DNA of 64,000 nt. Source: Bin87 sp965220095 (GTDB lineage Bacteria; Chloroflexota; Dehalococcoidia; Lucifugimonadales; UBA3495). The notes under the pieces are model-generated. The model worked only from the letters and a program-made list of their open reading frames with translations, did no database searches and was not told where the DNA came from. This document shows positions 1 through 9,320 of the stretch, piece after piece. Positions within the stretch are counted from its first letter, which is position 1. Each line of letters opens with the position of its first letter. Location of the stretch: assembly GCA_965220095.1 (NCBI GenBank), contig OZ244805.1:3038001-3102000 (forward strand), written 5' to 3'. A program made the translations under genes and the position numbers.

Positions 1-2
1 GG

Positions 3-817
3 CGCGACCACCACACCGCTGCTCCACTGCGTTGGAGGATTTACTCAGCGCTGGAGCCGCCCGACAGCACGCGAAACCAGGACCGGGTCGGCAGCTTGTC
101 GCGGATTGCTTACCTGGTTGAGGCGCTGTTGGTGGGAGTCATCCTGATCAATTGAGCATCGCTAATCCTGTGGACGGCGCCGGAGGCGAATCCTGAGGTG
201 GGTGATTGGGGTCAACGCTGGCGGAATGTGGGTTCGCCCAGCGCGTTGATCGACGCGCTCGCGCTGATCCCGGCGGCGGTGGCGGTAGTTGCCTTGCTGG
301 TGACGGGTGACGGCCTGAGCCTGTCGTTCCTGCTGGCGGTTCGGCTTATTACCCGCTCTGCGAAGCTGGCGCGATATTTTCCGGGTGGCCGCAGATTGGG
401 AATGGCGATGCGGTTGAAGGGGAGTCAGTTGCTGACCACGGTGGCGGACTTAATCTTCGTGCTGGTGATTGCCGCTTCGCTGATGTTCTTTGCCGAGTCA
501 AGCGCGCAGCCCGACAAGTTCAGCAGCATTCCAGCGTCGATGTGGTGGAGTGTCTTACGCTGCCGACGGTGGGCTATGGCGACACGGTGCCGAAGACTAC
601 AATGGGCCGCCGGCTGATGGCCGCGGTTATCGCAGTATTGGGCATCGGATTGTTCGCCCTGCCGGCGGGGATACTGAGCGCCGGGCTACTGGAGGCGGAT
701 GCGAATTATGGAGTGGCCGGCAGCGCCGCCGGGCAACGGAACGCCGGAAGTTTCTGTCCCCACTGCGGGCAGCCATTGACGGCTGGCGACGCAGACCACC
801 AGCCCGGACCAGGGTAA
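3..817 (+). pseudogene. Voltage-gated-type (6-TM) potassium channel, broken
   Basis: The reading frame enters from the left edge and encodes a six-helix potassium channel, cut by an in-frame TGA at 153-155 in helix S1 and by a one-base deletion near 551-553 just before the pore. Across the lesions the order is normal: S1, S2-S3, an S4-like helix with spaced arginines (LLAVRLITRSAKLARYF), S5, the selectivity filter TVGYGD, then S6. The C-terminus carries one CPHCG knuckle, which suggests a half zinc ribbon. The family conducts K+ across the inner membrane. Both lesions could be sequencing errors, but two in one gene favours decay. The true start lies outside the window. Confidence 0.75.
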
Positions 818-828
818 CCACCCAACCA

Positions 829-2301
829 TCAGGCTCCAGACAGTTTCTCGTCGGCGATCGACAGTCGGTGGAGCGCGCGCTCCCTACCCAGTACTGCCAA
901 CATATCGAACAGCGGTGGGGTGGCGTTGCGCCCCGACATGGCGACCCGCAAGGTGCCCAGGAACTGACGCCCGTTGAGGCCCAGGTCGCTGCCGGTGGCG
1001 CGCAGCAGCTCTTCCAGGTGTTCGGCGGTAAAACCGGATGGGTCGACAGCGGCCAAATCGCTGGCAGCGCGGCGAACCGCGGCCAACGTACCGTCAGAAT
1101 CCATGTTGCGCTGAATCAGCATGGCAGCGTCGTATGCCGGAGTTTCCTCGAAAAAGTAGGAGAGCATATCCGGGGCATCGGAAAGGGTTTTGAGCCGTTC
1201 CTGGATCAGTGGAACGAGGCGGAGCAGGTAACTCTGGTCGATGGGCAGCAGGTGGTCGGGGAGATCGCGCTGGAGGAACGGCAGCACGCGGGCGGCCAGG
1301 TCGCCGGCATCCAGCTGGCGAATGTACACGCCGTTCATCCACTGAAGCTTGTCCAGGTCAAAAATGGCCGCCGGTTTGCCCACCCTTTCCAGGGTGAAAT
1401 GCTCGCGAATAGTGTCCACCGGCATCACGTCGGTTTCGCCGTCCAAAGACCAACCGAGGAGCGCCATGAAGTTGACCAGCGCTTCAGGTGTGTAGCCTTC
1501 ATCGCGGTACTCCATCACCGAGGTGGCTCCGTGGCGCTTGGAAAGTTTGGCCCGGTCGGAGCCGAGGATCATGGGCAGGTGGCCGAAACGCGGCATCGGC
1601 AATTCCAAAGCACGGTAGAGTTGCACGTGGCGGGGAGTGCTGGGCAACCATTCCTCGGCGCGCAGCACGTGGCTGATTTGCATGGCGTGGTCATCCACGA
1701 CAACCGCCATGTGGTAGGTGGGGAACCCGTCGGATTTTACCAGCACAAAGTCGTCGGTCAGCTCGTTCTGCCATTCCACGTGGCCGCGGATGGCGTCGTC
1801 CACCGACGTATTGCCCGACTGCGGCATCGCGAAACGCACCACGCAGGACATACCGGCGGCTTCGTTGGCGGCGCGCTCAGAGTCCGACAAATATCGGCAG
1901 TGGCTGTCGTAGCCCTGCCGCGCCTTGTTGCGGGCCTGCTCCTTGCGCAGGTCGGCGACCCGCTCGGGGGAGCAATAGCAACGGTAAGCGTTGCCTGTAG
2001 CAACGAGTTGTTCTGCGGCGGCGGCGTAACGATCCAGGCGTTGGGACTGGAAGTAAGGCCCAAAATCCCCGCCGACGCGTGGGCCTTCATCCCAGTCTAT
2101 CCCCAGCCAATCCAGCCCGTTCAGGATGTTGTCCACCGCACCTTCGATGATGCGGTTCTGGTCGGTATCTTCCACCCGAACGATGAAACGCCCGCCGTTG
2201 CGACGCGCGAACAGCCAGTTGAACATGGCGGTGCGGATATTGCCGATATGCGGGTCGCCGGTGGGGCTGGGAGCATAGCGGACGCGAACGGAATCGGGCA
2301 C
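829..2301 (-). CDS. gltX: Glutamate--tRNA ligase
   Basis: Class I aminoacyl-tRNA synthetase of 490 aa that charges tRNA-Glu with glutamate in the cytoplasm. The N-terminal Rossmann fold has YAPSPTG followed by the HIGH-type signature as HIGN (residues 18-21), then VEDTD. The KMSKS-type loop reads KLSKRHG near residue 250. The C-terminal helical anticodon-binding part is complete. Length matches bacterial GltX (about 470-490 aa). It lies 67 bp downstream of glnS on the same strand, so the two are probably co-transcribed. With a GlnRS next door this enzyme is probably the discriminating type, specific for tRNA-Glu; that is inferred from context. Confidence 0.97.
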   Translation of the reverse strand: MPDSVRVRYAPSPTGDPHIGNIRTAMFNWLFARRNGGRFIVRVEDTDQNRIIEGAVDNILNGLDWLGIDWDEGPRVGGDFGPYFQSQRLDRYAAAAEQLVATGNAYRCYCSPERVADLRKEQARNKARQGYDSHCRYLSDSERAANEAAGMSCVVRFAMPQSGNTSVDDAIRGHVEWQNELTDDFVLVKSDGFPTYHMAVVVDDHAMQISHVLRAEEWLPSTPRHVQLYRALELPMPRFGHLPMILGSDRAKLSKRHGATSVMEYRDEGYTPEALVNFMALLGWSLDGETDVMPVDTIREHFTLERVGKPAAIFDLDKLQWMNGVYIRQLDAGDLAARVLPFLQRDLPDHLLPIDQSYLLRLVPLIQERLKTLSDAPDMLSYFFEETPAYDAAMLIQRNMDSDGTLAAVRRAASDLAAVDPSGFTAEHLEELLRATGSDLGLNGRQFLGTLRVAMSGRNATPPLFDMLAVLGRERALHRLSIADEKLSGA

Positions 2302-2368
2302 GTGAGATCCTCCTCAACGTGGTAGTGAAAATGTGTGGTAGCGTCAATGGCGAACGCCGGCCCGGCGG

Positions 2369-4078
2369 TTACGCTTGCTGACGATTGATGCGGGCCCAGC
2401 TGTCGCGCAGGGTTGCGGTGCGGTTGAATACCGGCGCTCCCGGTTGGGAGTCAACGATGTCGGCGCAGAAGTACCCCAAACGTTCGAACTGGTAGCGGTC
2501 GCCGGGGTTGGCGCCGGCCAGTGCAGGTTCGGCCAGCGCGGTTTTGACTTCCAGAGAATCCGCACTGATCAGGTCGGTGAAATCGCGATCCGAATCCGAG
2601 GCGGCGGCGACCGGAGCGGGGTCGGTGAAAAGGTTTTCGTACAGGCGCACTTCCAGCGGCGCGGCGTGGGCCGTGGAAACCCAATGGATGGCGCCCTGCA
2701 CCCGACGACCGTCGGCAGCGTTGCCGCCACGACTGTCCGGGTCGTAGGTGCAATGCACCTCCACGACGGCGCCGTCGGCATCCTTGACCACGTCGGTACA
2801 GGTCACCAGGCAGGCGTAACGGAGTCTTACCTCCCGGCCGGGCGCCAGGCGGTAGAAACGACGCGGCGGGTCCTCCATGAAATCGTCCCGCTCAATGTAC
2901 AGTTCGCGACTGAACGGCACGTTGCGGGTGCCCATGTCGGCGTCTTCAGGGTTGTTGATTGCCTCGAAATATTCGCTTTGGCCTTCAGGGTAGTTGGTGA
3001 TTACGACTTTTAGCGGGTTCAGCACGGCCATGCGCCGGGGGGCGCGTCGGTTCAAATCTTCCCGCAGGCAATGCTCCAACAACGCCAGCTCGGTTACGGT
3101 GTTGCGTCGGGCCACCCCGACCCGTTCGCACATGTCGCGGATTGATTCGGGGGTGAAACCACGGCGACGCAGGGCGCTGATGGTGGGCATCCGGGGGTCG
3201 TCCCACCCCGAGACGTGGGATTCTTCGACCAGTCGGCGCAGCATACGCTTGCTCATGACGGTATGGGTCAGATTGAGCCGGGCGAATTCGATCTGCCGGC
3301 TGCGGTAAACACCCAACACTTCCTGGCACCAGTCGTACAGGGGGCGGTGGTCTTCAAACTCCAGCGTGCACAAGGAATGGGTGATGCCCTCGATGGAATC
3401 GGACAGCGAATGGGCGTAGTCGTACATTGGGTAAATGCACCAGGCGTTGCCGGTGCGGTGGTGCTCGGCGTGGCGGATGCGGTAGAGCACCGGGTCGCGC
3501 ATGTTCAGGTTGGGCGAGTCCATGTCGATGCGGGCGCGCAGGACGTGGGCCCCGTCGGGGAACTCGCCGGCCCGCATCCTCCGGAACAGGTCCAGATTCT
3601 CTTCGACGCTGCGGTCGCGGTGGGGGCTTTCACGCCCGGCTTCGGTGAGGCTGCCGCGAAATTCCCGGATTTCTTCTGCGGTCAGGCTGTCGATGTAGGC
3701 GTTCCCATCCAATATCAGCTGTTCGGCGAATTGATACAACTGCTCGAAGTAGTCGGATGCGTAATACAGATGGTGTCCCCAGTCGAAACCAAGCCAGTGG
3801 ACATCCGCTAGGATGGACTCGACGTACTCGATGTCCTCGCGGGTTGGGTTGGTATCGTCGAACCGCATATGGCAGCGGGCGCCTTCGAACTGCTCGCCAA
3901 CGCCGAAGTTGAGACAGATCGACTTGGCGTGGCCGATGTGCAAGTAGCCGTTGGGCTCGGGTGGGAAGCGCGTGATGACTCGTCCGTCATAGGTGCCCAA
4001 GGCAAGGTCTTCCGTGATGATGCTCCGGATAAAATCGGCCGGGGCATCACCGGCGCCCGTGTTGGGATTGGTGGTCAT
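2369..4078 (-). CDS. glnS: Glutamine--tRNA ligase
   Basis: GlnRS of 569 aa that attaches glutamine directly to tRNA-Gln. The catalytic domain opens with FPPEPNGYLHIGHAKS (HIGH at 47-50) and has the KMSKS-type motif as VMSKR near residue 275. The long two-barrel anticodon-binding C-terminus follows, with the LAPGREVRLRYA segment typical of GlnRS. Length agrees with bacterial GlnRS (about 550-580 aa). The ATG at 4078 directly precedes conserved sequence. It is upstream of gltX and downstream of rluD on the minus strand. Its presence implies direct tRNA-Gln charging; whether gatCAB also exists elsewhere cannot be judged here. Confidence 0.97.
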   Translation of the reverse strand: MTTNPNTGAGDAPADFIRSIITEDLALGTYDGRVITRFPPEPNGYLHIGHAKSICLNFGVGEQFEGARCHMRFDDTNPTREDIEYVESILADVHWLGFDWGHHLYYASDYFEQLYQFAEQLILDGNAYIDSLTAEEIREFRGSLTEAGRESPHRDRSVEENLDLFRRMRAGEFPDGAHVLRARIDMDSPNLNMRDPVLYRIRHAEHHRTGNAWCIYPMYDYAHSLSDSIEGITHSLCTLEFEDHRPLYDWCQEVLGVYRSRQIEFARLNLTHTVMSKRMLRRLVEESHVSGWDDPRMPTISALRRRGFTPESIRDMCERVGVARRNTVTELALLEHCLREDLNRRAPRRMAVLNPLKVVITNYPEGQSEYFEAINNPEDADMGTRNVPFSRELYIERDDFMEDPPRRFYRLAPGREVRLRYACLVTCTDVVKDADGAVVEVHCTYDPDSRGGNAADGRRVQGAIHWVSTAHAAPLEVRLYENLFTDPAPVAAASDSDRDFTDLISADSLEVKTALAEPALAGANPGDRYQFERLGYFCADIVDSQPGAPVFNRTATLRDSWARINRQQA

Positions 4079-4164
4079 AGTGCAATTACCTGATCTGGTG
4101 GATTCGTAACGGAAGTGCGGTTTGCGGGCTAAATTATATCGTGCCCCGTACTATTTGACGCTGC

Positions 4165-5115
4165 TCAGTCCGACCGTGCCGGAATATTTCGCAATCTGTC
4201 CCAGGCTTGCGCCAGCGCCGAGGGCAAGGGTGCGTTGAACTCCAGCCATTGTCCCGTGGCGGGATGATGCAAGCCAAGGCGTGCGGCGTGGAGGAACTGG
4301 CGTTCCAGCAGTTCGCTGGCGCGCCCATAGACTGCATCGCCCAGGATGGGGAAACGCCGATGGGCGAGATGCACACGGATTTGATGGGTGCGCCCGGTTT
4401 CCAGCGACAGGGAAAGCAAGGTGTGACCCGCTACCGTTGCCTCCGTTTGATAGTGAGTGCGGGCAGCGCGGCCATCCTCAACGACGGCCATGCGCTGGCG
4501 ATGGTACGGATGGCGTCCGATTGCGGCGTCGATGGTGTCGGCTTCCGGCGTAACGATGCCGACTGCCACGGCCTGGTATAGCTTTGACACCGTCCGGTTT
4601 TTCAGCTGTTCGGTGAGGTGTTGATGGGCTAGCTGATTCTTGGCGACAACCAGCAGCCCAGAGGTGTCCAGGTCCAGGCGATGGACGATGCCTGGGCGGA
4701 TTTCGCCGCCCACGCCGCGAATGTCGGGGCAGCGGGCGAGCAGGGCGTTTACCAGCGTGCCATCCGGATGGCCGGGGCCGGGATGGACTGCCAACCCGGG
4801 GGGCTTGTCGACCACGGCGATGTCGGAGTCTTCGTAGACGATGGTGATGGGGATGTCCTGGGGTTCCAGGTTGGCTGCCGTTTGCGCCGGGGGAACGGTG
4901 ACTACGATCACATCGCCGGCTCGCACTCGCTGGGCCGGACGACCGGGTTCGCCATTGACGGTTACGTTGCCGGCGAGGGTGAGGGCGTGCAGGCGGTTGC
5001 GGGAGAGGCCGGTATCAGCCAACTCGCTGCGGTCGGCCAGCCAGGCATCAAGGCGCGGCGGCGATGGATTGGCGACCACCAGTTCGTGCCGCCCGATGTT
5101 GCTGGCGATGGTCAC
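4165..5115 (-). CDS. rluD: RluA/RluD-family 23S rRNA pseudouridine synthase
   Basis: Pseudouridine synthase of 316 aa with an N-terminal S4 RNA-binding domain (about residues 15-75) and the catalytic motif HRLDLDTSG near residue 147, whose Asp attacks the uridine C1'. The later segments GRTHQIRVH and GDAVYG are diagnostic of the RluA/RluC/RluD class. The frame stays open upstream to 5610, but that part only mirrors lspA. The chosen start is GTG at 5115, whose codon overlaps the lspA stop in a GTGA tetranucleotide, a usual sign of translational coupling. The exact uridine targets cannot be read from sequence; D-type (helix 69) is the default guess. Confidence 0.93.
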   Translation of the reverse strand: MTIASNIGRHELVVANPSPPRLDAWLADRSELADTGLSRNRLHALTLAGNVTVNGEPGRPAQRVRAGDVIVVTVPPAQTAANLEPQDIPITIVYEDSDIAVVDKPPGLAVHPGPGHPDGTLVNALLARCPDIRGVGGEIRPGIVHRLDLDTSGLLVVAKNQLAHQHLTEQLKNRTVSKLYQAVAVGIVTPEADTIDAAIGRHPYHRQRMAVVEDGRAARTHYQTEATVAGHTLLSLSLETGRTHQIRVHLAHRRFPILGDAVYGRASELLERQFLHAARLGLHHPATGQWLEFNAPLPSALAQAWDRLRNIPARSD

Positions 5116-5741
5116 AGTGGTAGCTCTCTGACCGACAGGATGCGTTCGCGAACCCCGCAGTCGGCGCACCGCGCGCCATTGGGCAGGTGAATCATCGGGC
5201 CGTCGCACACCGGGCAGGCCGCCAGGGCAGCGCGGGAGTCGGACGTTTCGGGGAAGGCGGTGTCGCGGTCGCTGTCGCGGCGGAGCAACAACCATCCCAA
5301 CAAGATCAGGCCCGTTACGATGGACGAATCGGCGAGGTTGAATACGGGCCAGGGGCCGAGGTCGATGAAGTCGGTAACGTGGCCCAGGAGCAGACGATCC
5401 AGCAGGTTCCCGGCAGCTCCGCCCAGCATCAGGGCAATGCTGGCGCGCATGATGCGGCCGGGTTGCGCCTGGCTGCCGTAGATGAATCCGAGCACCACGA
5501 TACCGATTATGGAAACGATCAGGAGCACCAGATTTTGGTCCTGAAAGAGTCCGAAGGCGCTGCCGGTGTTGTGGACGTGGGTGAACCGAAAAACACCCGA
5601 GTAGGGCCACGAATGACGCCAGTCCAGGGTCTGCCGGACGACGAACTTGGTCAGCTGGTCGGTCGCCAGCACCAGGGCCGCCAGCTGCAGGAGGTTCCAG
5701 TCCCGATAGATGGGCCGGCGTCGGTGGGTGGGTGTGGACAT
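5112..5741 (-). CDS. lspA: Lipoprotein signal peptidase with C-terminal zinc ribbon
   Basis: Signal peptidase II (209 aa), an inner-membrane aspartic protease that removes signal peptides from prolipoproteins. Four hydrophobic helices are visible. The two catalytic-Asp motifs are HVTDFID (about 122-127) and FNLAD (about 134-138), and the family HNTGSAFG motif is present. Unusually, about 55 residues follow the last helix and contain CPVC (176-179) and CADC (192-195), a predicted cytosolic zinc ribbon absent from standard LspA (about 160 aa). Start is ATG 5741 (MSTPTHRRRP); longer in-frame extensions overlap the upstream hydrolase. Its stop overlaps the rluD start. Confidence 0.93.
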   Translation of the reverse strand: MSTPTHRRRPIYRDWNLLQLAALVLATDQLTKFVVRQTLDWRHSWPYSGVFRFTHVHNTGSAFGLFQDQNLVLLIVSIIGIVVLGFIYGSQAQPGRIMRASIALMLGGAAGNLLDRLLLGHVTDFIDLGPWPVFNLADSSIVTGLILLGWLLLRRDSDRDTAFPETSDSRAALAACPVCDGPMIHLPNGARCADCGVRERILSVRELPL

Positions 5742-5751
5742 CGGGGCCGGG

Positions 5752-6390
5752 TTAGAGCAGGTGGTCGCGGAAGAACTGCACCACGCAGGCGGCCATTTCG
5801 CCCTCCTGTCCCACCCAGAAGTGGTCTGCGCCGGGAATGAGATGGTAGTCGGCGGGCGGGTTGAATCTGGCCAGCTGCTCATCAACGCCGTCGGAGTTCG
5901 CCAGGCGGTCGCGGTCGCCGGTGATTATCATACGCGGGGTCTTGTCGGATTGCAGCGGGCTGTCCGTGATGGCCTCCAGGGATGGGGCAACCAGGGCGAT
6001 GGCCCGGGGTTTTTTGTACAACTGCTTGTGGGCGCAGATGACGCGCGTGCTAAAAGAATAACCGCCCAGTCCGATGCGTTCGTCGTTCACGTCGGGCAGG
6101 GCGCCGAGGAAGTCCATTGCAACCTGGGTTTCCTCGTATTCCTTCTCACCTTTGGAATGCTCGCCCTGGCTGTTGCCAACTCCGCGGAAGTTGAAACGCA
6201 GGGAGGCAATGCCAGCGTCGGCGAGACCAAACGTAACGGCGACCACCACATTGTTGTCCATGTTGCCGCCGTTCAGCGGGTGGGGATGGCACATGACTAC
6301 GCCGGGGAACGGGCCTTCACCATCCGGAAGGGCTATGATGCCCTCCATGGTCATGCCTTTGGCAATGAAACTGACCGCACTTTGTCGCAT
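5752..6390 (-). CDS. Alpha/beta hydrolase
   Basis: A 212-aa cytoplasmic alpha/beta hydrolase resembling the dienelactone-hydrolase/YpfH-type group. It has the oxyanion-hole segment CHPHPLNGGNMDN near residues 34-46, a nucleophile elbow reading GGYSFS, an acid-containing GDRD strand and a C-terminal ADHFW that supplies the catalytic His. There is no signal peptide. Its stop lies only 10 bp before lspA, so it probably heads the lspA-rluD operon. Substrate is unknown. The elbow ends in Ser rather than the usual Gly (G-x-S-x-S), a conservative change that should still fit a tight turn. Confidence 0.85.
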   Translation of the reverse strand: MRQSAVSFIAKGMTMEGIIALPDGEGPFPGVVMCHPHPLNGGNMDNNVVVAVTFGLADAGIASLRFNFRGVGNSQGEHSKGEKEYEETQVAMDFLGALPDVNDERIGLGGYSFSTRVICAHKQLYKKPRAIALVAPSLEAITDSPLQSDKTPRMIITGDRDRLANSDGVDEQLARFNPPADYHLIPGADHFWVGQEGEMAACVVQFFRDHLL

Positions 6391-6596
6391 ATTTTATCCC
6401 TCCGATTAGGTCCGCCGAGCGGGTGCGCTGCTACCGAACGTGCGGGGATAATGATAGCAGGTTTGACGGGACGCCGGATTCGCAGGGTAGGCGCGCGCCC
6501 TGCGCTATTCAGGATGCGGTAGAGCCGGGGCATGGTTGATGCTAGAATGGCACGCAACCGCCGCCATTGTGCGGCCCACGCCCTCCCGGAGGCTCT

Positions 6597-7655
6597 ATGG
6601 ATTTGATTGACCTGCGTAGCGATACCGTTACCCAACCCACCGACGAGATGCGCCGTGCGATGGGCGCCGCTGAAGTTGGCGACGATGTGTTCGGCGAAGA
6701 CCCGACGATAAACGCCTTGCAGGAGCGGGCCGCCGCGTTGATGGGCCAGGAAGCGGGTTTGCTCACCGCCAGCGGCACCATGAGCAACCTGATTGCCGCC
6801 CTGGCGTGGTGCAGCCGCGGCGACGAGATGATTATGGGTCAGGAAGCCCACATGTTCTGGAACGAATCCGCCGGGCCGACCGCGTTGGCGGGCGCGCAAA
6901 TCCGGCTGGTGCCCAACGATGCCCACGGTCGGATTGCCGCCAGCGACGTGGCTGGCGCCATCCGGGACAGCTCCAACATCCATGTGCCGGCGACGACGCT
7001 GGTTTGTCTGGAAAATACGCACAACCGGTGCAGCGGCGGAGTCATGACACCGCAGGATACCAGGGAAGTGGTGGACGTGGCCCACGCCGCCGGCGCAGCG
7101 GTGCACCTGGACGGAGCGCGCATCTTCAACGCCGCGGTTGCCCTGGAGGTGCCGGCTGCCGAGCTGACCCGGGACGTTGACGACGTGAGTTTCTGCCTTT
7201 CCAAGGCATTGTCCTGCCCGGTGGGCTCGGTGCTGTGCGGCTCCGAGGAATTCATTGGCAAGGCGCGCAAGTGGCGCAAGATGGTTGGCGGCGGGATGCG
7301 TCAGGCGGGAGTGCTGGCAGCGGCGGGCCTAGTGGCGCTGGACTCGATGGTCGAACGCCTGGCCGATGACCACGCCAACGCCCGACGGCTGGCGGCGGGT
7401 CTGGCCAATATCGACGGCCTGACGGTTGATCAGGATGGCATACAGACCAACATCGTGATCTTCGAGGTGGACCGGGACAAGGTGGGGGACGCCAGAGAGG
7501 TGATCGCCGCGCTGCGGGAGGATGGGGTCCTGGTGAGTCATAGCCGCGACCAGGCCCTGCGGATGGTTACGCATCGGCACATCTCGTCAACAGATGTGGA
7601 TGAGGCGTTGTCTCGTGTGAACGGAACCGTCGGCCGGCTGGCAACGGCGTTGTAA
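6597..7655 (+). CDS. ltaE: Low-specificity L-threonine aldolase
   Basis: PLP-dependent aldolase (352 aa) of the beta-eliminating lyase family, which cleaves L-threonine or L-allo-threonine to glycine and acetaldehyde. The family N-terminus DLRSDTVTQPT is present, along with GDDVFGEDPT, the LENTHNRCSGG segment and HLDGARIFNA, whose Asp contacts the PLP ring. The Schiff-base lysine is in FCLSKALSCPVGS near residue 203. The start is ATG 6597, preceded by a CGGAGG Shine-Dalgarno (6587-6592); upstream in-frame codons are not conserved. Divergent from the hydrolase at 5752-6390, with about 200 bp of shared upstream DNA. Confidence 0.95.
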   Translation: MDLIDLRSDTVTQPTDEMRRAMGAAEVGDDVFGEDPTINALQERAAALMGQEAGLLTASGTMSNLIAALAWCSRGDEMIMGQEAHMFWNESAGPTALAGAQIRLVPNDAHGRIAASDVAGAIRDSSNIHVPATTLVCLENTHNRCSGGVMTPQDTREVVDVAHAAGAAVHLDGARIFNAAVALEVPAAELTRDVDDVSFCLSKALSCPVGSVLCGSEEFIGKARKWRKMVGGGMRQAGVLAAAGLVALDSMVERLADDHANARRLAAGLANIDGLTVDQDGIQTNIVIFEVDRDKVGDAREVIAALREDGVLVSHSRDQALRMVTHRHISSTDVDEALSRVNGTVGRLATAL

Positions 7656-7713
7656 CGCCGCCTACCGCCAATCGTCGGATGAGCATCCGTAGACGCCAGT
7701 ATTGAGGATGGTT

Positions 7714-8304
7714 ATGGTTGATTTCAGCATCGACCGGGGTACAACCGCGTTGTTGATCGCGGATTTCTACGCCGACGCCATGGGCACATTGCCCCATGCC
7801 GTCGAGCGGGGCGTGGTGCAACGCACGGTGGGATTGCAGGCCGCCGCCCGCGCCGCCGGGTTGATGGTGTGCTACTGCGCGACGGTGTTTCGACCCGGTT
7901 ATCCGGAGATCAGCGAGCGCAACAAGACGTTCAGCGCACGGAAGGCATCGGGTCAACCGGCCGTATTTGACCCGTTGGAGGTAATCCATCCCGATGTGCG
8001 CCCGCGCGAGGGCGAAGTGGTGGTCGGCAAGCATCGGGTCAACGCGTTGTTTGGCACCGGGCTGGATGTCGCGCTCACCGGCAACGACATCGATACCATC
8101 ATCTTGTTGGGGTATGCCACCAGCGGTGTCGTGCTTTCCACCACCCGGTACGCATCGGACCGGGATTACCGGCTGTACATCGTGGCCGATTGTTGCGCCG
8201 ATAGCGACCCGGAGGTGCACGACTTTCTGATTGGCCGGATACTGAACCGGCAAGCGGACATCGTTACGGCAGACGAAGCCATCGCCGCCATACAAGCGGC
8301 CTGA
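7714..8304 (+). CDS. Isochorismatase-family hydrolase lacking the usual Cys
   Basis: Isochorismatase-like alpha/beta protein of about 196 aa. The catalytic Asp is in LLIADFYAD (Asp17) and the Lys in VVGKHRVNALFGT near residue 105. The usual nucleophile region (G-x-x-T-x-x-C) reads GYATSGVVLSTTRYASD, so no cysteine is at the nucleophile position. Family members amidohydrolyse nicotinamide, N-carbamoyl compounds or isochorismate. A Cys-less form may act by Asp/Lys hydrolysis, as in true isochorismatases, or be non-catalytic. Start candidates are TTG 7702, ATG 7708 and ATG 7714; the GAGG at 7704-7707 favours 7714. Confidence 0.85.
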   Translation: MVDFSIDRGTTALLIADFYADAMGTLPHAVERGVVQRTVGLQAAARAAGLMVCYCATVFRPGYPEISERNKTFSARKASGQPAVFDPLEVIHPDVRPREGEVVVGKHRVNALFGTGLDVALTGNDIDTIILLGYATSGVVLSTTRYASDRDYRLYIVADCCADSDPEVHDFLIGRILNRQADIVTADEAIAAIQAA

Positions 8305-8367
8305 CGTCCTTCCGCATCAGGTCGCTGGCAACGTTGTGGCCGGCGGCGGGGTCGCAGAGCGCCCAGA

Positions 8368-9297
8368 ATGTTTCGCCGTTCAGCTACTCCCGGGGCCGAT
8401 GTAACGGTAGAAGTCGTCAGCCGAGCGTTGTACGCCGGTTATGCGGTAGAGGCCGAGGTAATCGTAAGACCCCGGAGACCGTTGCAGGTAACCACGGGGT
8501 GGGTGCGTCTGGCGCAGACGGAATTGTTGCGGGTCGATTCGGCTCGGGATGCCTTTCCCCAGATGATGCAGTCGCGGAGGCGCGCGCTTCCCCTGCCGCC
8601 GGAGCCAAGGAGCGTCATTTATGCGTTTGCGGAGAACGTGTCGATGGAGCCGGGGATTGAATACCGGTATCCGGTGCAGTTGCAGTTGCCGCCGGGGGCG
8701 CCTCCGACCGTGAAATGCAAGCACGCCCACATTACGTGGGAACTCTCGGCATATGTCGAAACCCGGGCCGACTGGATGCCGGGCGGCGACGGATTGCTGG
8801 CCGACCTGACCCAGGTGCGGGTCGGCCAGTGCGCCCAGGAATTGGTGGTGTTCGCTCATCCCAGCGCCGCTGCGGTGGGGGGTGAAGAATTGCCGGCGCA
8901 CCCCAGCGCCGCCCGCCAGCATCGACACGTCCGAATGGCGCTGGAACTGGAAACCGGGTTGGTATCCAACGGCGGTATCGTGGCCGGCTCGCTGACGGTT
9001 CAACCGCAGTCCTCATTCGGAGCTACGGAGATGCGCGTGGAACTGATGCGCTGGGAGCGAAGCGGGAACAAGCAGGCCCGAGTCATCGAGGACCGGGAGG
9101 TACTACAGCGTCCGGCAACGTTGGTGGGCGGAGAATCCACCGAATGGGCGTTCACGCTGCGGGTGCCGGAGCGGTTGATGCCGTCGGTGCTGGCGCAACA
9201 TAGCTTCGTTGGGTGGCAAGTCAGGGCGGTAATTGCCCGCCGATTCATGCCCAATCTGAATGTAACCCAGCTGATTCAGGTGTACACGTCCCCCTGA
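8368..9297 (+). CDS. Arrestin-like beta-sandwich protein, unknown function
   Basis: A 309-aa soluble protein with no signal peptide or membrane segment. Alternating hydrophobic strands, the pattern PGIEYRYPVQLQLPPGAPPTV near the middle of the first half, and two successive beta-rich halves (about 10-150 and 185-305) resemble the two-lobed arrestin/Spo0M-type fold, including the characteristic proline-bounded strand before a K/H-rich turn. This assignment rests on pattern only. The gene stands alone between an isochorismatase-like gene and convergent rarA (23 bp apart). I cannot name a substrate or partner. Start ATG 8368. Confidence 0.7.
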   Translation: MFRRSATPGADVTVEVVSRALYAGYAVEAEVIVRPRRPLQVTTGWVRLAQTELLRVDSARDAFPQMMQSRRRALPLPPEPRSVIYAFAENVSMEPGIEYRYPVQLQLPPGAPPTVKCKHAHITWELSAYVETRADWMPGGDGLLADLTQVRVGQCAQELVVFAHPSAAAVGGEELPAHPSAARQHRHVRMALELETGLVSNGGIVAGSLTVQPQSSFGATEMRVELMRWERSGNKQARVIEDREVLQRPATLVGGESTEWAFTLRVPERLMPSVLAQHSFVGWQVRAVIARRFMPNLNVTQLIQVYTSP

Positions 9298-9320
9298 ACT
9301 CGGTTGGCCCGTCAGCAATG

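Noticed and set aside
490..2325. 611-aa open frame on the plus strand
   Set aside because: It is the antisense of gltX in GC-rich codons; gltX has all synthetase motifs and the antisense product has none.
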